Shown here: one piece after another, positions 28,467 through 36,944 of the stretch
Layout of the letters: every line of letters starts with the position of its first letter
How positions within the stretch are numbered: the first letter of the stretch is position 1
Assembly: GCF_900009135.1 (NCBI RefSeq)
Contig: NZ_LT797688.1
Coordinates: 631,169 to 695,168 of the forward strand
DNA: 64,000 bases
Direction: 5' to 3'
DNA from: Planktothrix sp. PCC 11201
Lineage (GTDB): Bacteria; Cyanobacteriota; Cyanobacteriia; Cyanobacteriales; Microcoleaceae
Program-made: the position numbers and the translations under genes
Notes under the pieces: generated by a model
What the model saw: the letters and a program-made list of their open reading frames with translations, nothing else
What the model was told of the DNA's origin: nothing
Database searches by the model: none

Positions 28467-28823
28467 ATGGCGGGTTTCGGAGATCTTGTCCAAAAAGCGG
28501 TTTATTTAGGGGTGGGTTTAGCCTCCTATGCGGGTGAAAAAGCTAGTAAAACTCTGGCAGAATTACGCACAGATGCCCAAAAACTAGCCGATGAGCTAGT
28601 CAAGCGGGGCGAAATGACCACAGAAGAAGCGCGTCGTTTTGTGGAAGATACGATTCAGCAAGTGCAACAACCGACGAATGAACCCACGCCCCCATCCAAA
28701 AAACCAGAACCTCGTCGGATTGAGATTTCTGATGATGATGATTCTGGGGATAATGGGGTTGATCAGTTAAAAGACCAGGTGCGGGATTTACAGGAGGAAT
28801 TGCGTCGTCTCCAGAAAGATTAG
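28467..28823 (+). CDS. Phasin-like/PhaF-type helical protein
   Basis: A 118-residue protein. Residues 1-65 are an amphipathic helix region like polyhydroxyalkanoate granule or phasin-family proteins (FGDLVQKAVYLGVGLASYAG, KLADELVKRGEMTTEEARRF). A proline-rich linker (PTPPSKKPEPRR), an acidic patch (SDDDDSGDNG) and a C-terminal coiled coil (DQLKDQVRDLQEELRRLQKD) follow. Small proteins of this type are common in cyanobacteria; whether this one coats granules is not known. It lies directly after the SRP RNA and ends at a hairpin terminator. Confidence 0.7.
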   Translation: MAGFGDLVQKAVYLGVGLASYAGEKASKTLAELRTDAQKLADELVKRGEMTTEEARRFVEDTIQQVQQPTNEPTPPSKKPEPRRIEISDDDDSGDNGVDQLKDQVRDLQEELRRLQKD

Positions 28824-28872
28824 GAGGTTGACCCGACAGAAAAAATTCAAGGTGAAGGGTTAATTCAATCGC

Positions 28873-28904
28873 GCTATACTAGAATTCTGGTATAGCTGTT
28901 TTTT
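28873..28904 (+). terminator. Terminator after the phasin-like gene
   Basis: GCTATAC (28873-28879) and GTATAGC (28890-28896) form a 7-bp stem followed by TGTTTTTT. Confidence 0.7.
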
Positions 28905-28948
28905 GCTATATTTTATATAAATTATTTAGAAAACTGGTTATCAGTGTC

Positions 28949-29356
28949 ATGGAAGATTGGTCAAAAAGTATTGTAGAAGCGATAGAAACAACCGTTTCTG
29001 ACATGGAGAAGTTTTTTACAGACGTGACTGAAGAATTGAACGAAATACTAAACGAACTCACCAAGATCTCGGAAGAAATTACCGATGAGGTACAAAATAA
29101 AATTCTTCCCGAATTGGATGAATATATCAATGATATCTTTGAACCGATTATTGATATTTATTTGGATTTGGATTTAGAGGACGAGGATGAACATTTTGAT
29201 CCCTTTGTCACATATATTCAACCCACGGAAACCGAACATCCGGCTTGTCGAGGATGCCAACATTATCACGGACAAGTTTATGGGGGAAATTTATTAGTTT
29301 GTGGAATGCACCCAATGGGTGCCCAAGCAGAAACCTGTCCAGACTGGGAAGGGTAA
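28949..29356 (+). CDS. Acidic protein with C-terminal Cys/His metal-site motif
   Basis: A 135-residue protein. Residues 1-75 are very acidic and helical, probably coiled coil (SDMEKFFTDVTEELNEILNE). The C-terminal 40 residues carry ACRGCQHYHGQVYGG, LLVCGMHPMG and ETCPDWEG: four cysteines and several histidines with the spacing of a small metal-binding domain. I recall this C-terminal motif from conserved hypothetical proteins of cyanobacteria but know no function. It lies just outside the plasmid-like island. Confidence 0.65.
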   Translation: MEDWSKSIVEAIETTVSDMEKFFTDVTEELNEILNELTKISEEITDEVQNKILPELDEYINDIFEPIIDIYLDLDLEDEDEHFDPFVTYIQPTETEHPACRGCQHYHGQVYGGNLLVCGMHPMGAQAETCPDWEG

Positions 29357-29551
29357 TTACGAATTACAAATTGCGAATTGCGAATTACGAGTGAGTAATG
29401 GGGATTGATTTTTTAGGTTTTCTAATAATTGAGTTTCTGACTTGGGATAATCAGTTAATAAATTCACCATTAACTGATGACTGATAACTGAATTAACTGA
29501 TAACTGTTAACTGATGACTGATAACTGAATTGACTGATGACTGATAACTGT
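29357..29551. repeat. Heptamer-rich intergenic repeat (ATTACGA and ACTGATA types)
   Basis: 29357-29392 repeats TTACGAATTACAAATTGCGA-like units; 29460-29551 repeats TAACTGATGACTGATAACTG-like units. These are the short tandemly repeated sequences known from filamentous cyanobacteria. The block forms the left edge of the island, and the next gene's start codon abuts it. Confidence 0.75.
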
Positions 29552-30904
29552 ATGCCTCAAATTCCCTTATCTTTGCATCTACGAGAGTATCAACAGCAAG
29601 CGGTGAATAACTGGTTTGCTAATCGAGGGCGGGGAACGTTAAAAATGGCAACGGGAAGCGGTAAAACCATTACTGCTTTGGCGATCGCTACTCAATTATA
29701 TGATCAAATTAGATTACAAGCAATTATCATTATTTGCCCCTATCGCCATTTAGTAATTCAATGGGAAAAGGAGGCTAAAAAGTTTGGATTACAACCGATT
29801 TTAGCTTTTGAAAGTGTCCGTCATTGGCAAAAACAATTATCGGTGGAACTCTATCAATTAAGAGCCGGAACTCAGTCTTTTTTAACGGTTATTACCACTA
29901 ATTCTACCTTAATTTCTGAAGGTTTGCAATCTCAAATTCGTTATTTTCCTGAAAAAACTCTGATCATTGGGGATGAAGCCCATAATTTAGGAAGTCCCAA
30001 GTTAGAAGAAAGTTTACCCCGAAATATTGGCTTGAGATTAGCCCTTTCTGCGACTCCTGAACGACATTTTGACCAAAGTGGCAGCGATGCTATTTTAGAG
30101 TATTTTGGGCCAGTTTTACAACCGGAATTAACCCTAGCTGAAGCCATTCGTCAAGGGGCGTTAGTGCGGTATTTATATTATCCAATTTTAGTCGAATTAA
30201 CCGAAGCCGAAAGTCGAGCTTATCATCGATTAACCACTCGCATTGGTTGGGCATTGATCAAGGATAAAGACTGGGAACAGAACGAAACTATCACCGCTTT
30301 ATTAATTCAAAGATCTCGGTTAATTGCCTCCGCCAGTAATAAGTTAGATGCCCTACGTCAGTTAATGAAAACCCGGTTACATACAACTCATACTTTATTT
30401 TATTGTGGGGATGGCAGTGTAGAAACCCTAGAGGATTATTCCCCCCGACAATTAGAAGCCACGGTTGAATTGTTAGGGTCAGAATTAGGATATCGGGTGA
30501 ATACTTATACCGCCGAAACTCCTTTAATTGAACGGGAAAAATTACGCCAACAATTTGAACAAGGAGAATTACAAGGGTTAGTTGCTATTCGTTGTTTAGA
30601 TGAAGGAGTTGATATTCCAGCGATTAAAAATGCGGTAATATTAGCTAGTAGTTGTAATCCTCGGCAATTTATTCAGCGACGGGGAAGAATATTAAGACCC
30701 CATCCAGGGAAAGAAAGGGCAACGTTATTTGATATGATTGTATTACCGCCAGATTTGGATAGAAATACCTTAGAAGTTGAACGAAATTTGTTAAGAAAAG
30801 AGTTAAAAAGGTTTTTGGAATTTGCCAATTTAGCTGATAATGCCGGGGAAGCGAGATTAAAATTACTTCAGTTACAAAAACGATATGGGTTATTAGATTT
30901 ATAA
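29552..30904 (+). CDS. DEAH-box helicase-like protein, dnd-associated restriction enzyme type
   Basis: A 450-residue SF2 helicase. Motifs: Walker A ATGSGKT (about residues 33-39), DEAH in LIIGDEAHNLGSP (about 139), SAT in LALSATPERH (about 166), and motif VI FIQRRGRILRPHPGKERA (about 374). Length and the lack of a nuclease domain match the family that public annotation calls the DNA phosphorothioation system restriction enzyme, from memory. It precedes dndD in the same orientation, which supports that reading. I start it at ATG 29552; an in-frame ATG 15 bp upstream lies in repeat DNA. No clear ribosome binding site is visible. Confidence 0.72.
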   Translation: MPQIPLSLHLREYQQQAVNNWFANRGRGTLKMATGSGKTITALAIATQLYDQIRLQAIIIICPYRHLVIQWEKEAKKFGLQPILAFESVRHWQKQLSVELYQLRAGTQSFLTVITTNSTLISEGLQSQIRYFPEKTLIIGDEAHNLGSPKLEESLPRNIGLRLALSATPERHFDQSGSDAILEYFGPVLQPELTLAEAIRQGALVRYLYYPILVELTEAESRAYHRLTTRIGWALIKDKDWEQNETITALLIQRSRLIASASNKLDALRQLMKTRLHTTHTLFYCGDGSVETLEDYSPRQLEATVELLGSELGYRVNTYTAETPLIEREKLRQQFEQGELQGLVAIRCLDEGVDIPAIKNAVILASSCNPRQFIQRRGRILRPHPGKERATLFDMIVLPPDLDRNTLEVERNLLRKELKRFLEFANLADNAGEARLKLLQLQKRYGLLDL

Positions 30905-30927
30905 TCTTATTTTGGATTGCAAATTTC

Positions 30928-30972
30928 GTTGTTGGGCTTTAGCCCCTCCCCGGAGCGCTGAAGCGCAACAAC
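30928..30972. repeat. Dispersed palindromic repeat (GTTGTTG...CAACAAC)
   Basis: GTTGTTGGGCTTTAGC at 30928 mirrors the sequence GCTGAAGCGCAACAAC ending at 30972 with two mismatches. It lies in the 147-bp gap between the helicase and the small ORF, and may attenuate transcription. Confidence 0.6.
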
Positions 30973-31051
30973 GGGCAACAATGGCAAGAAGTTGACAAAA
31001 TATTGTAATATTGAGGGTAGTGCCGACTGCCATAATAAGGGGATAATTAAA

Positions 31052-31291
31052 ATGTTTAAATATTCTGAAAGTATTATTACCACTATTGCTAATGTTTTCT
31101 CGGAGAAAAAATCTACCTATGGGGATAACATTAATCCTAAAGAAGCTCAAGACCCGATTATCAATGCTTCCCCAGAAGTGCGAGAAATTATTGAACGGGT
31201 ATTACAAGCGGAACGAGATAAATTGTATATGAAAAATCCCCGTAATATTAATGATGATATTCTCAAAATTATTAAGGATGTGGTGAAATGA
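31052..31291 (+). CDS. Small protein of unknown function, coupled to dndD
   Basis: A 79-residue protein starting at ATG 31052 with AAGGGG nine bases upstream; an in-frame start 60 bp further upstream lacks such a site. The sequence is helical and charged (ASPEVREIIERVLQAERDKL, NPRNINDDILKIIKDVVK). Its stop overlaps the dndD start as ATGA, implying translational coupling and probably a stoichiometric partner. It is not recognisable as DndE, which has a different N-terminus. Function unknown. Confidence 0.6.
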   Translation: MFKYSESIITTIANVFSEKKSTYGDNINPKEAQDPIINASPEVREIIERVLQAERDKLYMKNPRNINDDILKIIKDVVK

Positions 31292-33354
31292 GATTAATTT
31301 CAATTCAACTCTGTAACTTTCGACAATTCTATGGGAAAACTCCAGAAATTCATTTAGGGTTTGGAGAAAAGAATACAACGGTTATTCATGGTAATAATGG
31401 AGCCGGAAAAACCACCTTAATGAATGCTTTCACTTGGGTTTTATATGAAAAGTTTAGTGCAGCATTTTCTATTTCTGAACACCTTGTTAATAAACGAGCT
31501 TTAAATGAAGCCGAACCTACAAAAGCCATAGGATGTTGGGTTGAATTAGTTTTTGATCATGATCATAAACGATATTCAGTTAAACGCATTTGTCGAGCGT
31601 ATAAAAATGGGAATGAGATAGAACAGAGTCGCAGTGAATTATCAATGCAGGTGGCTGGAGATGATGGCCGATGGGCAATACCACCTCACCCACCGGAGGA
31701 AATTATTAATCGAATTTTACCCTTAAGTTTACATCAATATTTCTTTTTTGATGGAGAGAGAATTGAGCAAATTGTTAGGGATGAACGCAAAGTAGAAATT
31801 TCTGATGCGACTAAGGAATTATTAGGGGTAGAAGTTTTAAATCGAGCCATCAAACATTTGGGAGAGGCTAAAAAATCCTTAGAAACGGATTTAGCAATTA
31901 TTGGCAACCCCGAAACTAAAAAATATTTACAAGACAAGAAAAAAGCCGAACAGGAAATTGATAAATTGTCGCAAAGACATACAGAAATTAATCAAGAATT
32001 AGATAACCAAAAACAGCTAAAACTAACCCTAAGTGAGAGATTAATGGAGTTGAGTGGGGCGGCGGAATTACAAAAGTTGCGGGATGAATTAGAGCGCAAA
32101 AAACAATCATTACGAGAACAACTCCATCAAGCTCATGTTGCCATTAATCGGGCTATTTCTACTAAAGCCTATACGGTTTTAATCCCGGAATTAACGGCGG
32201 AATTTAGAAGTTTATTTTCAGGTATGCGAGAACGAGGAGAGTTAAATACTGGAATTACAAAACAGTTTGTGCAAAATTTATTAGAGCAAAAAAAGTGTAT
32301 TTGTGGGGCGGAATTAATTTCTGGAAAAACTGAATGTGCACAGGTTGAACACCTATTAAATCGGGCTGGGACTGCGGATATTGATGAAACGGCGATTCGT
32401 TTGAGTACCCAAGTCGATGAATTAGATAAACAAGGGATTCAATTTTGGGAAGAAATTAATCGTCAACAACTTAATATTCAAACTTGTAGAGAGGAATTAC
32501 AAAGGGTTGAAAATGAACTCGATAGTATTACTAATAAACTTAGAAAGTTTCCTGATGAGGACATTCAGGAGTTACAAAAACGTGTAGATGAAATTGAACT
32601 TAAAATTAGTGAAATGAATCGAGAAACAGGTTCAAATCAGCAACAAATCCAAACCTTTAAACAGACTATTGAGAGTTTATCTCGACAAATCGATAAGCAG
32701 CAAATGAATGAAATGAAACAACTCTTAGTTCAAAGAAGAATTGCGGTTACTCAGGATACGATTCTGCGTTTAAATGAAGTTAAAGACCGTTTAGACCAAC
32801 AATTTCGCTATCAGTTAGAAAAACGAGTTCAGAAGCTATTTAGTCAAATTTCCTTTACGCCTTATGTACCCAAATTAACCGAAAAATATGAATTAAAATT
32901 AGTAGAAACTACCGCCGGAGAGGAGGCCGAAGTCGCCGCTTCCACGGGAGAAAATCAAATTTTAAGTTTATCATTTATTGGGGGAATTATTGAAGGGGTG
33001 AGGGAATGGAGTCAAAAAAATACCTTAATGGGCCCCGATAGTAGTACCTTTCCGATTGTTATGGACTCTCCTTTTGGCAGTTTAGATGAAATTTATCGCC
33101 GACAAATTGCGAGTATTATTCCTCAATTAGCGAATCAATTAATTGTTTTAGTAACTAAAACCCAATGGCGAGGAGAAGTGGCGCGAGAAATGGAAAAACG
33201 TATCGGACGGGAATATATTTTATCCTACAATTCTCCTAAAACCGATTGTGAGGAAGACTGGATAGAATTAGCCGGAAATCGTTATCCCTTAGTCCATCAA
33301 AGTCCCAATGAATTTGAATATACGGAAATTTTAGAAGTAGAATATGATTTTTAA
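31288..33354 (+). CDS. dndD: DNA sulfur modification-type ATPase DndD
   Basis: A 688-residue SMC/RecF-like ATPase. Residues 1-45 contain LISIQLCNFRQFYGK and Walker A IHGNNGAGKTTLMNAF. RERIEQIVRDERKVE and LPLSLHQYFFFDGERIEQIV follow, typical of DndD. Two long coiled coils flank a short hook-like stretch KKCICGAELISG (about residues 336-347). The C-terminal half has the signature-like STGENQILSLSFIGG and Walker B FPIVMDSPFGSLDEIYRR. In dnd systems DndD acts with DndC and DndE in DNA phosphorothioation, or in restriction. No dndA, B, C or E is in this window. It overlaps the upstream small ORF by 4 bp. Confidence 0.85.
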   Translation: MRLISIQLCNFRQFYGKTPEIHLGFGEKNTTVIHGNNGAGKTTLMNAFTWVLYEKFSAAFSISEHLVNKRALNEAEPTKAIGCWVELVFDHDHKRYSVKRICRAYKNGNEIEQSRSELSMQVAGDDGRWAIPPHPPEEIINRILPLSLHQYFFFDGERIEQIVRDERKVEISDATKELLGVEVLNRAIKHLGEAKKSLETDLAIIGNPETKKYLQDKKKAEQEIDKLSQRHTEINQELDNQKQLKLTLSERLMELSGAAELQKLRDELERKKQSLREQLHQAHVAINRAISTKAYTVLIPELTAEFRSLFSGMRERGELNTGITKQFVQNLLEQKKCICGAELISGKTECAQVEHLLNRAGTADIDETAIRLSTQVDELDKQGIQFWEEINRQQLNIQTCREELQRVENELDSITNKLRKFPDEDIQELQKRVDEIELKISEMNRETGSNQQQIQTFKQTIESLSRQIDKQQMNEMKQLLVQRRIAVTQDTILRLNEVKDRLDQQFRYQLEKRVQKLFSQISFTPYVPKLTEKYELKLVETTAGEEAEVAASTGENQILSLSFIGGIIEGVREWSQKNTLMGPDSSTFPIVMDSPFGSLDEIYRRQIASIIPQLANQLIVLVTKTQWRGEVAREMEKRIGREYILSYNSPKTDCEEDWIELAGNRYPLVHQSPNEFEYTEILEVEYDF

Positions 33355-33469
33355 ACGCATAAAAAATACTCAAACTGAATAATAGGCAATTAGATATACT
33401 CTGATCAATATAACACATCAACTTGTTTTTGTCTAGGGTAAATTGTGCTTATTTTTTACAAGATATCTC

Positions 33470-33481
33470 TTTGACGTCAAA
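33470..33481. promoter_or_regulatory. Perfect 12-bp palindrome upstream of the replication gene
   Basis: TTTGACGTCAAA is a perfect palindrome 76 bp upstream of the CyRepA1 start. AT-rich DNA with TATACT at 33500-33505 follows. It could be an operator for self-regulation of the replication gene; this is inference. Confidence 0.35.
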
Positions 33482-33556
33482 ACGTTTACAAAATTTTATA
33501 CTTATGCTTTCATCCTAGGGTTACGCTTAAAAATCCACAGTTGAAACGGGAGAGAA

Positions 33557-36500
33557 ATGGACTATTTAACAGAATGGACAGAAAGTGGTGTAGATGAAGA
33601 ACTCACTCAACTGAATGTGATTCCTTTAGAGGGGTATCGTCCGTTGGATTATCTTCTCTATTCCGATACCCTGCCGCGATTAAATACAGGTCGGATATCT
33701 CAGCCTATTCTTAACCGTTATCAACATCTTTATCATGGGGGTTGGTGGTGTTCCGGGATTGATATTTTGACGGGAAATCCTGATTTATGGGGCTGTTTTA
33801 AGCCGATTAAACCCCGTTTGACTTCAGACGAGTGTAAATTAATTAAATATGAACATCCTCCCAACACACCTATGGGGATTTTTGCACTTAGAATTTCTCG
33901 AACAATTTGGGAACAAATTGCTCAAAAATATGGGGTTAAAATTAATCCTTCTGATCTACAAACCCATCAACCCGACTTAGGATTTTGGCGATGGGTGATT
34001 GCTCATCCCGAACTACCTTTATGTATTACAGAAGGAGCAAAAAAAGCCGGAGCATTACTCACAGCCGGATATATTGCGATCGCACTTCCAGGGATTCATA
34101 GCGGGTATCGAGTTCCCCGAGATAAATATGGAAATAGAATTGCTAAACCTGCTTTGATTCAGCAGTTACAGCAATTTGTCAATCCCAATCGTAAAATTTA
34201 TATGGTATTTGATCAAGATACCAAACCTAGAACTATTAAAGCCGTCAATTCAGCTATTCAGCAAACGGGATATTTATTGACAAAAGCAGAATGTTCTGTG
34301 TATATAGTCACCTGGAATCCCAAGTTAGGTAAGGGAGTTGATGATTTAATTTCAGAACAAAGTAAAACTATATTTGAGCAGGCTTATCAAACTGCAAAAC
34401 CCTTAGAAACCTGGAAGGCTTTCTCCTTTAATCGGTTAACTTATCCAGCAAATATTGATCTAAATAGTCGTTATTTATCCTCAATAAAAATACCTGAATC
34501 CGCTAAATTAATTGCGATTAAATCTCCTAAAGGAACCGGAAAAACTAAAATTTTAGAAAACATAGTTCAAGAAGCAATTAAAAACGGTAAGTGGGTATTA
34601 GTCATTGGTCATCGAGTTCGATTAATTGAAGCCCTCTGTCAACGATTTGGATTACAATATATGAAATCCCCTATTGACACCCATAATTCGGCTTTAGGAT
34701 ATGGATTATGTATTGATTCTCTCCATCCTAATTCTGGGGTAAAATTTCAAGCCAAAGATTGGTCAAATGGGTTAGTTATTTTAGATGAAGTTGAACAAGT
34801 ATTATGGCATGGATTAAACTCAGAAACCTGTCAAAACCATCGGGTTTCTATCCTTAAATCCTTTAAAACCCTGATGCAAAATATTTTAGGGGGAAAGGGT
34901 CAAGTGGTGATTTCCGATGCCGATTTAAGTGATATTTCCATTGATTATTTAACTAGCCTATCGGGGGTACATCTGCAACCTTTTATTATTCAAAATGAAT
35001 GGCAACCCTCAAGGAATGAAGCCTGGAAAATTCATAATTACTTAGGAAATACCCCCGACCAACTAGTGAAAGACCTAGAACAACATATTGCCGAAGGGGG
35101 GAAACCTTTTGTGTGTTTGTCTGCTCAAAAATTAGCCAGTCAATGGGGAACTCGTACCCTAGAAACCTATTTACAAACCCAATTTCCCGATCGCTCTATT
35201 TTAAGAATAGATTCCGAATCCTTAGCCGATCCCAGCCATCAAGCCTATGGCGCAATTTCTAATTTGAATCATGTGCTAAAACAGTATGATATTGTATTAG
35301 CATCGCCCTCAATTGAAACGGGAGTTAGTATTGAGATTAATAACCATTTTACCTCGGTTTGGGGAATATTTCAAGGGATTCAAGCGGAAAATTCTGTTCG
35401 TCAAGCCTTGGGACGAATTCGAGAGAATATTCCGCGATTTATTTGGATGGCAAACCGAGGATTTAATCAGGTAGGAAATGGGGCAACCTCCATGAGTTCT
35501 TTACTCAGTAGTGGACAAAAATTAACCCGCCTCAATATTCGTCTATTACAACAATCTGATTTTGAAGAATTAGATGATTTAGAAATAGGATTTCAAGCGG
35601 AATCCTTAATGGGTTGGGCAAAAATGGCAGTGCGATTTAATGCAGGCATGGCGCGTTATCGAGAGACAATTTTAACTGCGTTAATGGCAGAGGGTCATCA
35701 AATTATTGAGATGCCACAGGCTAAAAAAATACCTAAAAATTCGATTAAATCCACTCAAAAATTTAAACCCGAATGTTCAGAACGTCCTAGTCTCAACGAA
35801 CTAATTCTAGCAGTCAAAGATCAGAATTATCAAGCGGAATCCGTGGCGGTGATTAACGCCCCAGATCTGAGCGATAGTCAATATTACTATCTCCAACAAC
35901 AATTAGTCAAAACCCCGGAAGAACGCCGGGCTATCCGTAAACATGAGTTGAAATTACGTTATGGTATTGCTGTTAATTCAGATGTGATTAATAAAGATGA
36001 TCAAGGATGGTATGAACAACTCAGAATCCACTATTTCTTAACCGTTGGTCGTCCCTATTTAATCGGTCGAGATGCCCTGATTGCTAGACGGTTAATGGAA
36101 CAGGGACAGGGAAATATTTTTGCTCCTGATTTTAACCGTTCTCAGTTAGGAGCTATCATTGGGATTATGGAATTATTAGGGATTCCTGCCTTACTCAAAA
36201 ATCCAAAACGAGATTTAAAAAATACCGATGCTGACTTACAAACCATTGCCGAAATAGCCCTAAAAGATCGCAATGCCATCAAGACTATTATTGGTATTGG
36301 ACTGGCTAAAAATTCAAGTCCGATTACTATTTTACGGCGGTTTTTAGATAAAATTGGTTATCGTTTAACCTGTGTGCGATCCCAAAGTGAAGGTAAGAAA
36401 CGAGTCCGAGTTTATCACCTGGTTGACCCCCAAGATAACCGAGAAGAAATCCTGCAACATTGGTTAAAATTAGAGGGTCAATATCCGGGTCAATTAGACA

Positions 36501-36607
36501 GAATTTTATCTAAAAATACGCCTGCTCCTGACCCTTTCCGATTCACTCCTGACTATATCCAACTCTCTTTATTTATGCCAGGTAATAGTTATAGCAAGAG
36601 GCAATAG
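33557..36607 (+). CDS. CyRepA1-type plasmid replication protein (primase-helicase-like)
   Basis: A 1016-residue protein. The N-terminal part carries a DUF3854/TOPRIM-like domain: LPLCITEGAKKAGALLTAGY (about residues 152-171), ALPGIHSGYR, and IYMVFDQDTKPRT (about 213). A helicase-like part follows: Walker A IKSPKGTGKTKILENI (about 322), Walker B LVILDEVEQVL (about 408), and ASPSIETGVSIEINNHF and SVRQALGRIRENIPRFI further on. This matches the cyanobacterial plasmid replication family CyRepA1. ATG 33557 is preceded by GGGAGAG. In a chromosomal setting it suggests an integrated plasmid or plasmid-derived island together with the dnd-type genes upstream. Confidence 0.85.
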   Translation: MDYLTEWTESGVDEELTQLNVIPLEGYRPLDYLLYSDTLPRLNTGRISQPILNRYQHLYHGGWWCSGIDILTGNPDLWGCFKPIKPRLTSDECKLIKYEHPPNTPMGIFALRISRTIWEQIAQKYGVKINPSDLQTHQPDLGFWRWVIAHPELPLCITEGAKKAGALLTAGYIAIALPGIHSGYRVPRDKYGNRIAKPALIQQLQQFVNPNRKIYMVFDQDTKPRTIKAVNSAIQQTGYLLTKAECSVYIVTWNPKLGKGVDDLISEQSKTIFEQAYQTAKPLETWKAFSFNRLTYPANIDLNSRYLSSIKIPESAKLIAIKSPKGTGKTKILENIVQEAIKNGKWVLVIGHRVRLIEALCQRFGLQYMKSPIDTHNSALGYGLCIDSLHPNSGVKFQAKDWSNGLVILDEVEQVLWHGLNSETCQNHRVSILKSFKTLMQNILGGKGQVVISDADLSDISIDYLTSLSGVHLQPFIIQNEWQPSRNEAWKIHNYLGNTPDQLVKDLEQHIAEGGKPFVCLSAQKLASQWGTRTLETYLQTQFPDRSILRIDSESLADPSHQAYGAISNLNHVLKQYDIVLASPSIETGVSIEINNHFTSVWGIFQGIQAENSVRQALGRIRENIPRFIWMANRGFNQVGNGATSMSSLLSSGQKLTRLNIRLLQQSDFEELDDLEIGFQAESLMGWAKMAVRFNAGMARYRETILTALMAEGHQIIEMPQAKKIPKNSIKSTQKFKPECSERPSLNELILAVKDQNYQAESVAVINAPDLSDSQYYYLQQQLVKTPEERRAIRKHELKLRYGIAVNSDVINKDDQGWYEQLRIHYFLTVGRPYLIGRDALIARRLMEQGQGNIFAPDFNRSQLGAIIGIMELLGIPALLKNPKRDLKNTDADLQTIAEIALKDRNAIKTIIGIGLAKNSSPITILRRFLDKIGYRLTCVRSQSEGKKRVRVYHLVDPQDNREEILQHWLKLEGQYPGQLDRILSKNTPAPDPFRFTPDYIQLSLFMPGNSYSKRQ

Positions 36608-36827
36608 GGAATAGGCAATGGGCAATAGGTAAATACTTAAGCTGTTGTGCATTTAAACTGTATATTCGCTTCGTGCGAGGACGCGCTGCTGACGCAGGGC
36701 TTCGCCAACGCACTGCATAAAATTCAAGATTTCTGCATAACTAATTTAGATACTGAACAGCTTACTGTGAGCAGCTTTTAGCTTTCAAGAATGTCCTAAT
36801 AGATGTGGCGACTGCTATAACAACGGA
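36608..36827. repeat. Repeat-rich intergenic region after the replication gene
   Basis: It contains GGCAATAGGGAATAGGCAAT heptamer repeats (36603-36632), a GC-rich segment CGCTGCTGACGCAGGGCTTC (36693-36712) typical of cyanobacterial dispersed repeats, and TTAAGCTGTT (36638) facing GAACAGCTTA (near 36756) as an inverted pair about 110 bp apart. No gene is visible. It forms the right edge of the island. Confidence 0.5.
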
Positions 36828-36890
36828 GGAAAAGACTTCACCGCCAGCGATTTGCTGCATCGGTAGTCTTTTCCCATCCTCTTTTTTATG
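36828..36890. terminator. Strong bidirectional hairpin between the replication gene and the DUF3119 gene
   Basis: GGAAAAGACT (36828-36837) pairs perfectly with AGTCTTTTCC (36865-36874). The loop folds further: ACCG with CGGT and CAGC with GCTG. TCTTTTTT follows on the plus strand. It could be an intrinsic terminator or the 3' end of a small RNA. Confidence 0.65.
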
Positions 36891-36944
36891 GGATTAATTA
36901 ACATTCCGTTAAAAAAAGCGATGACTTAGCCACCGAACTAATTG

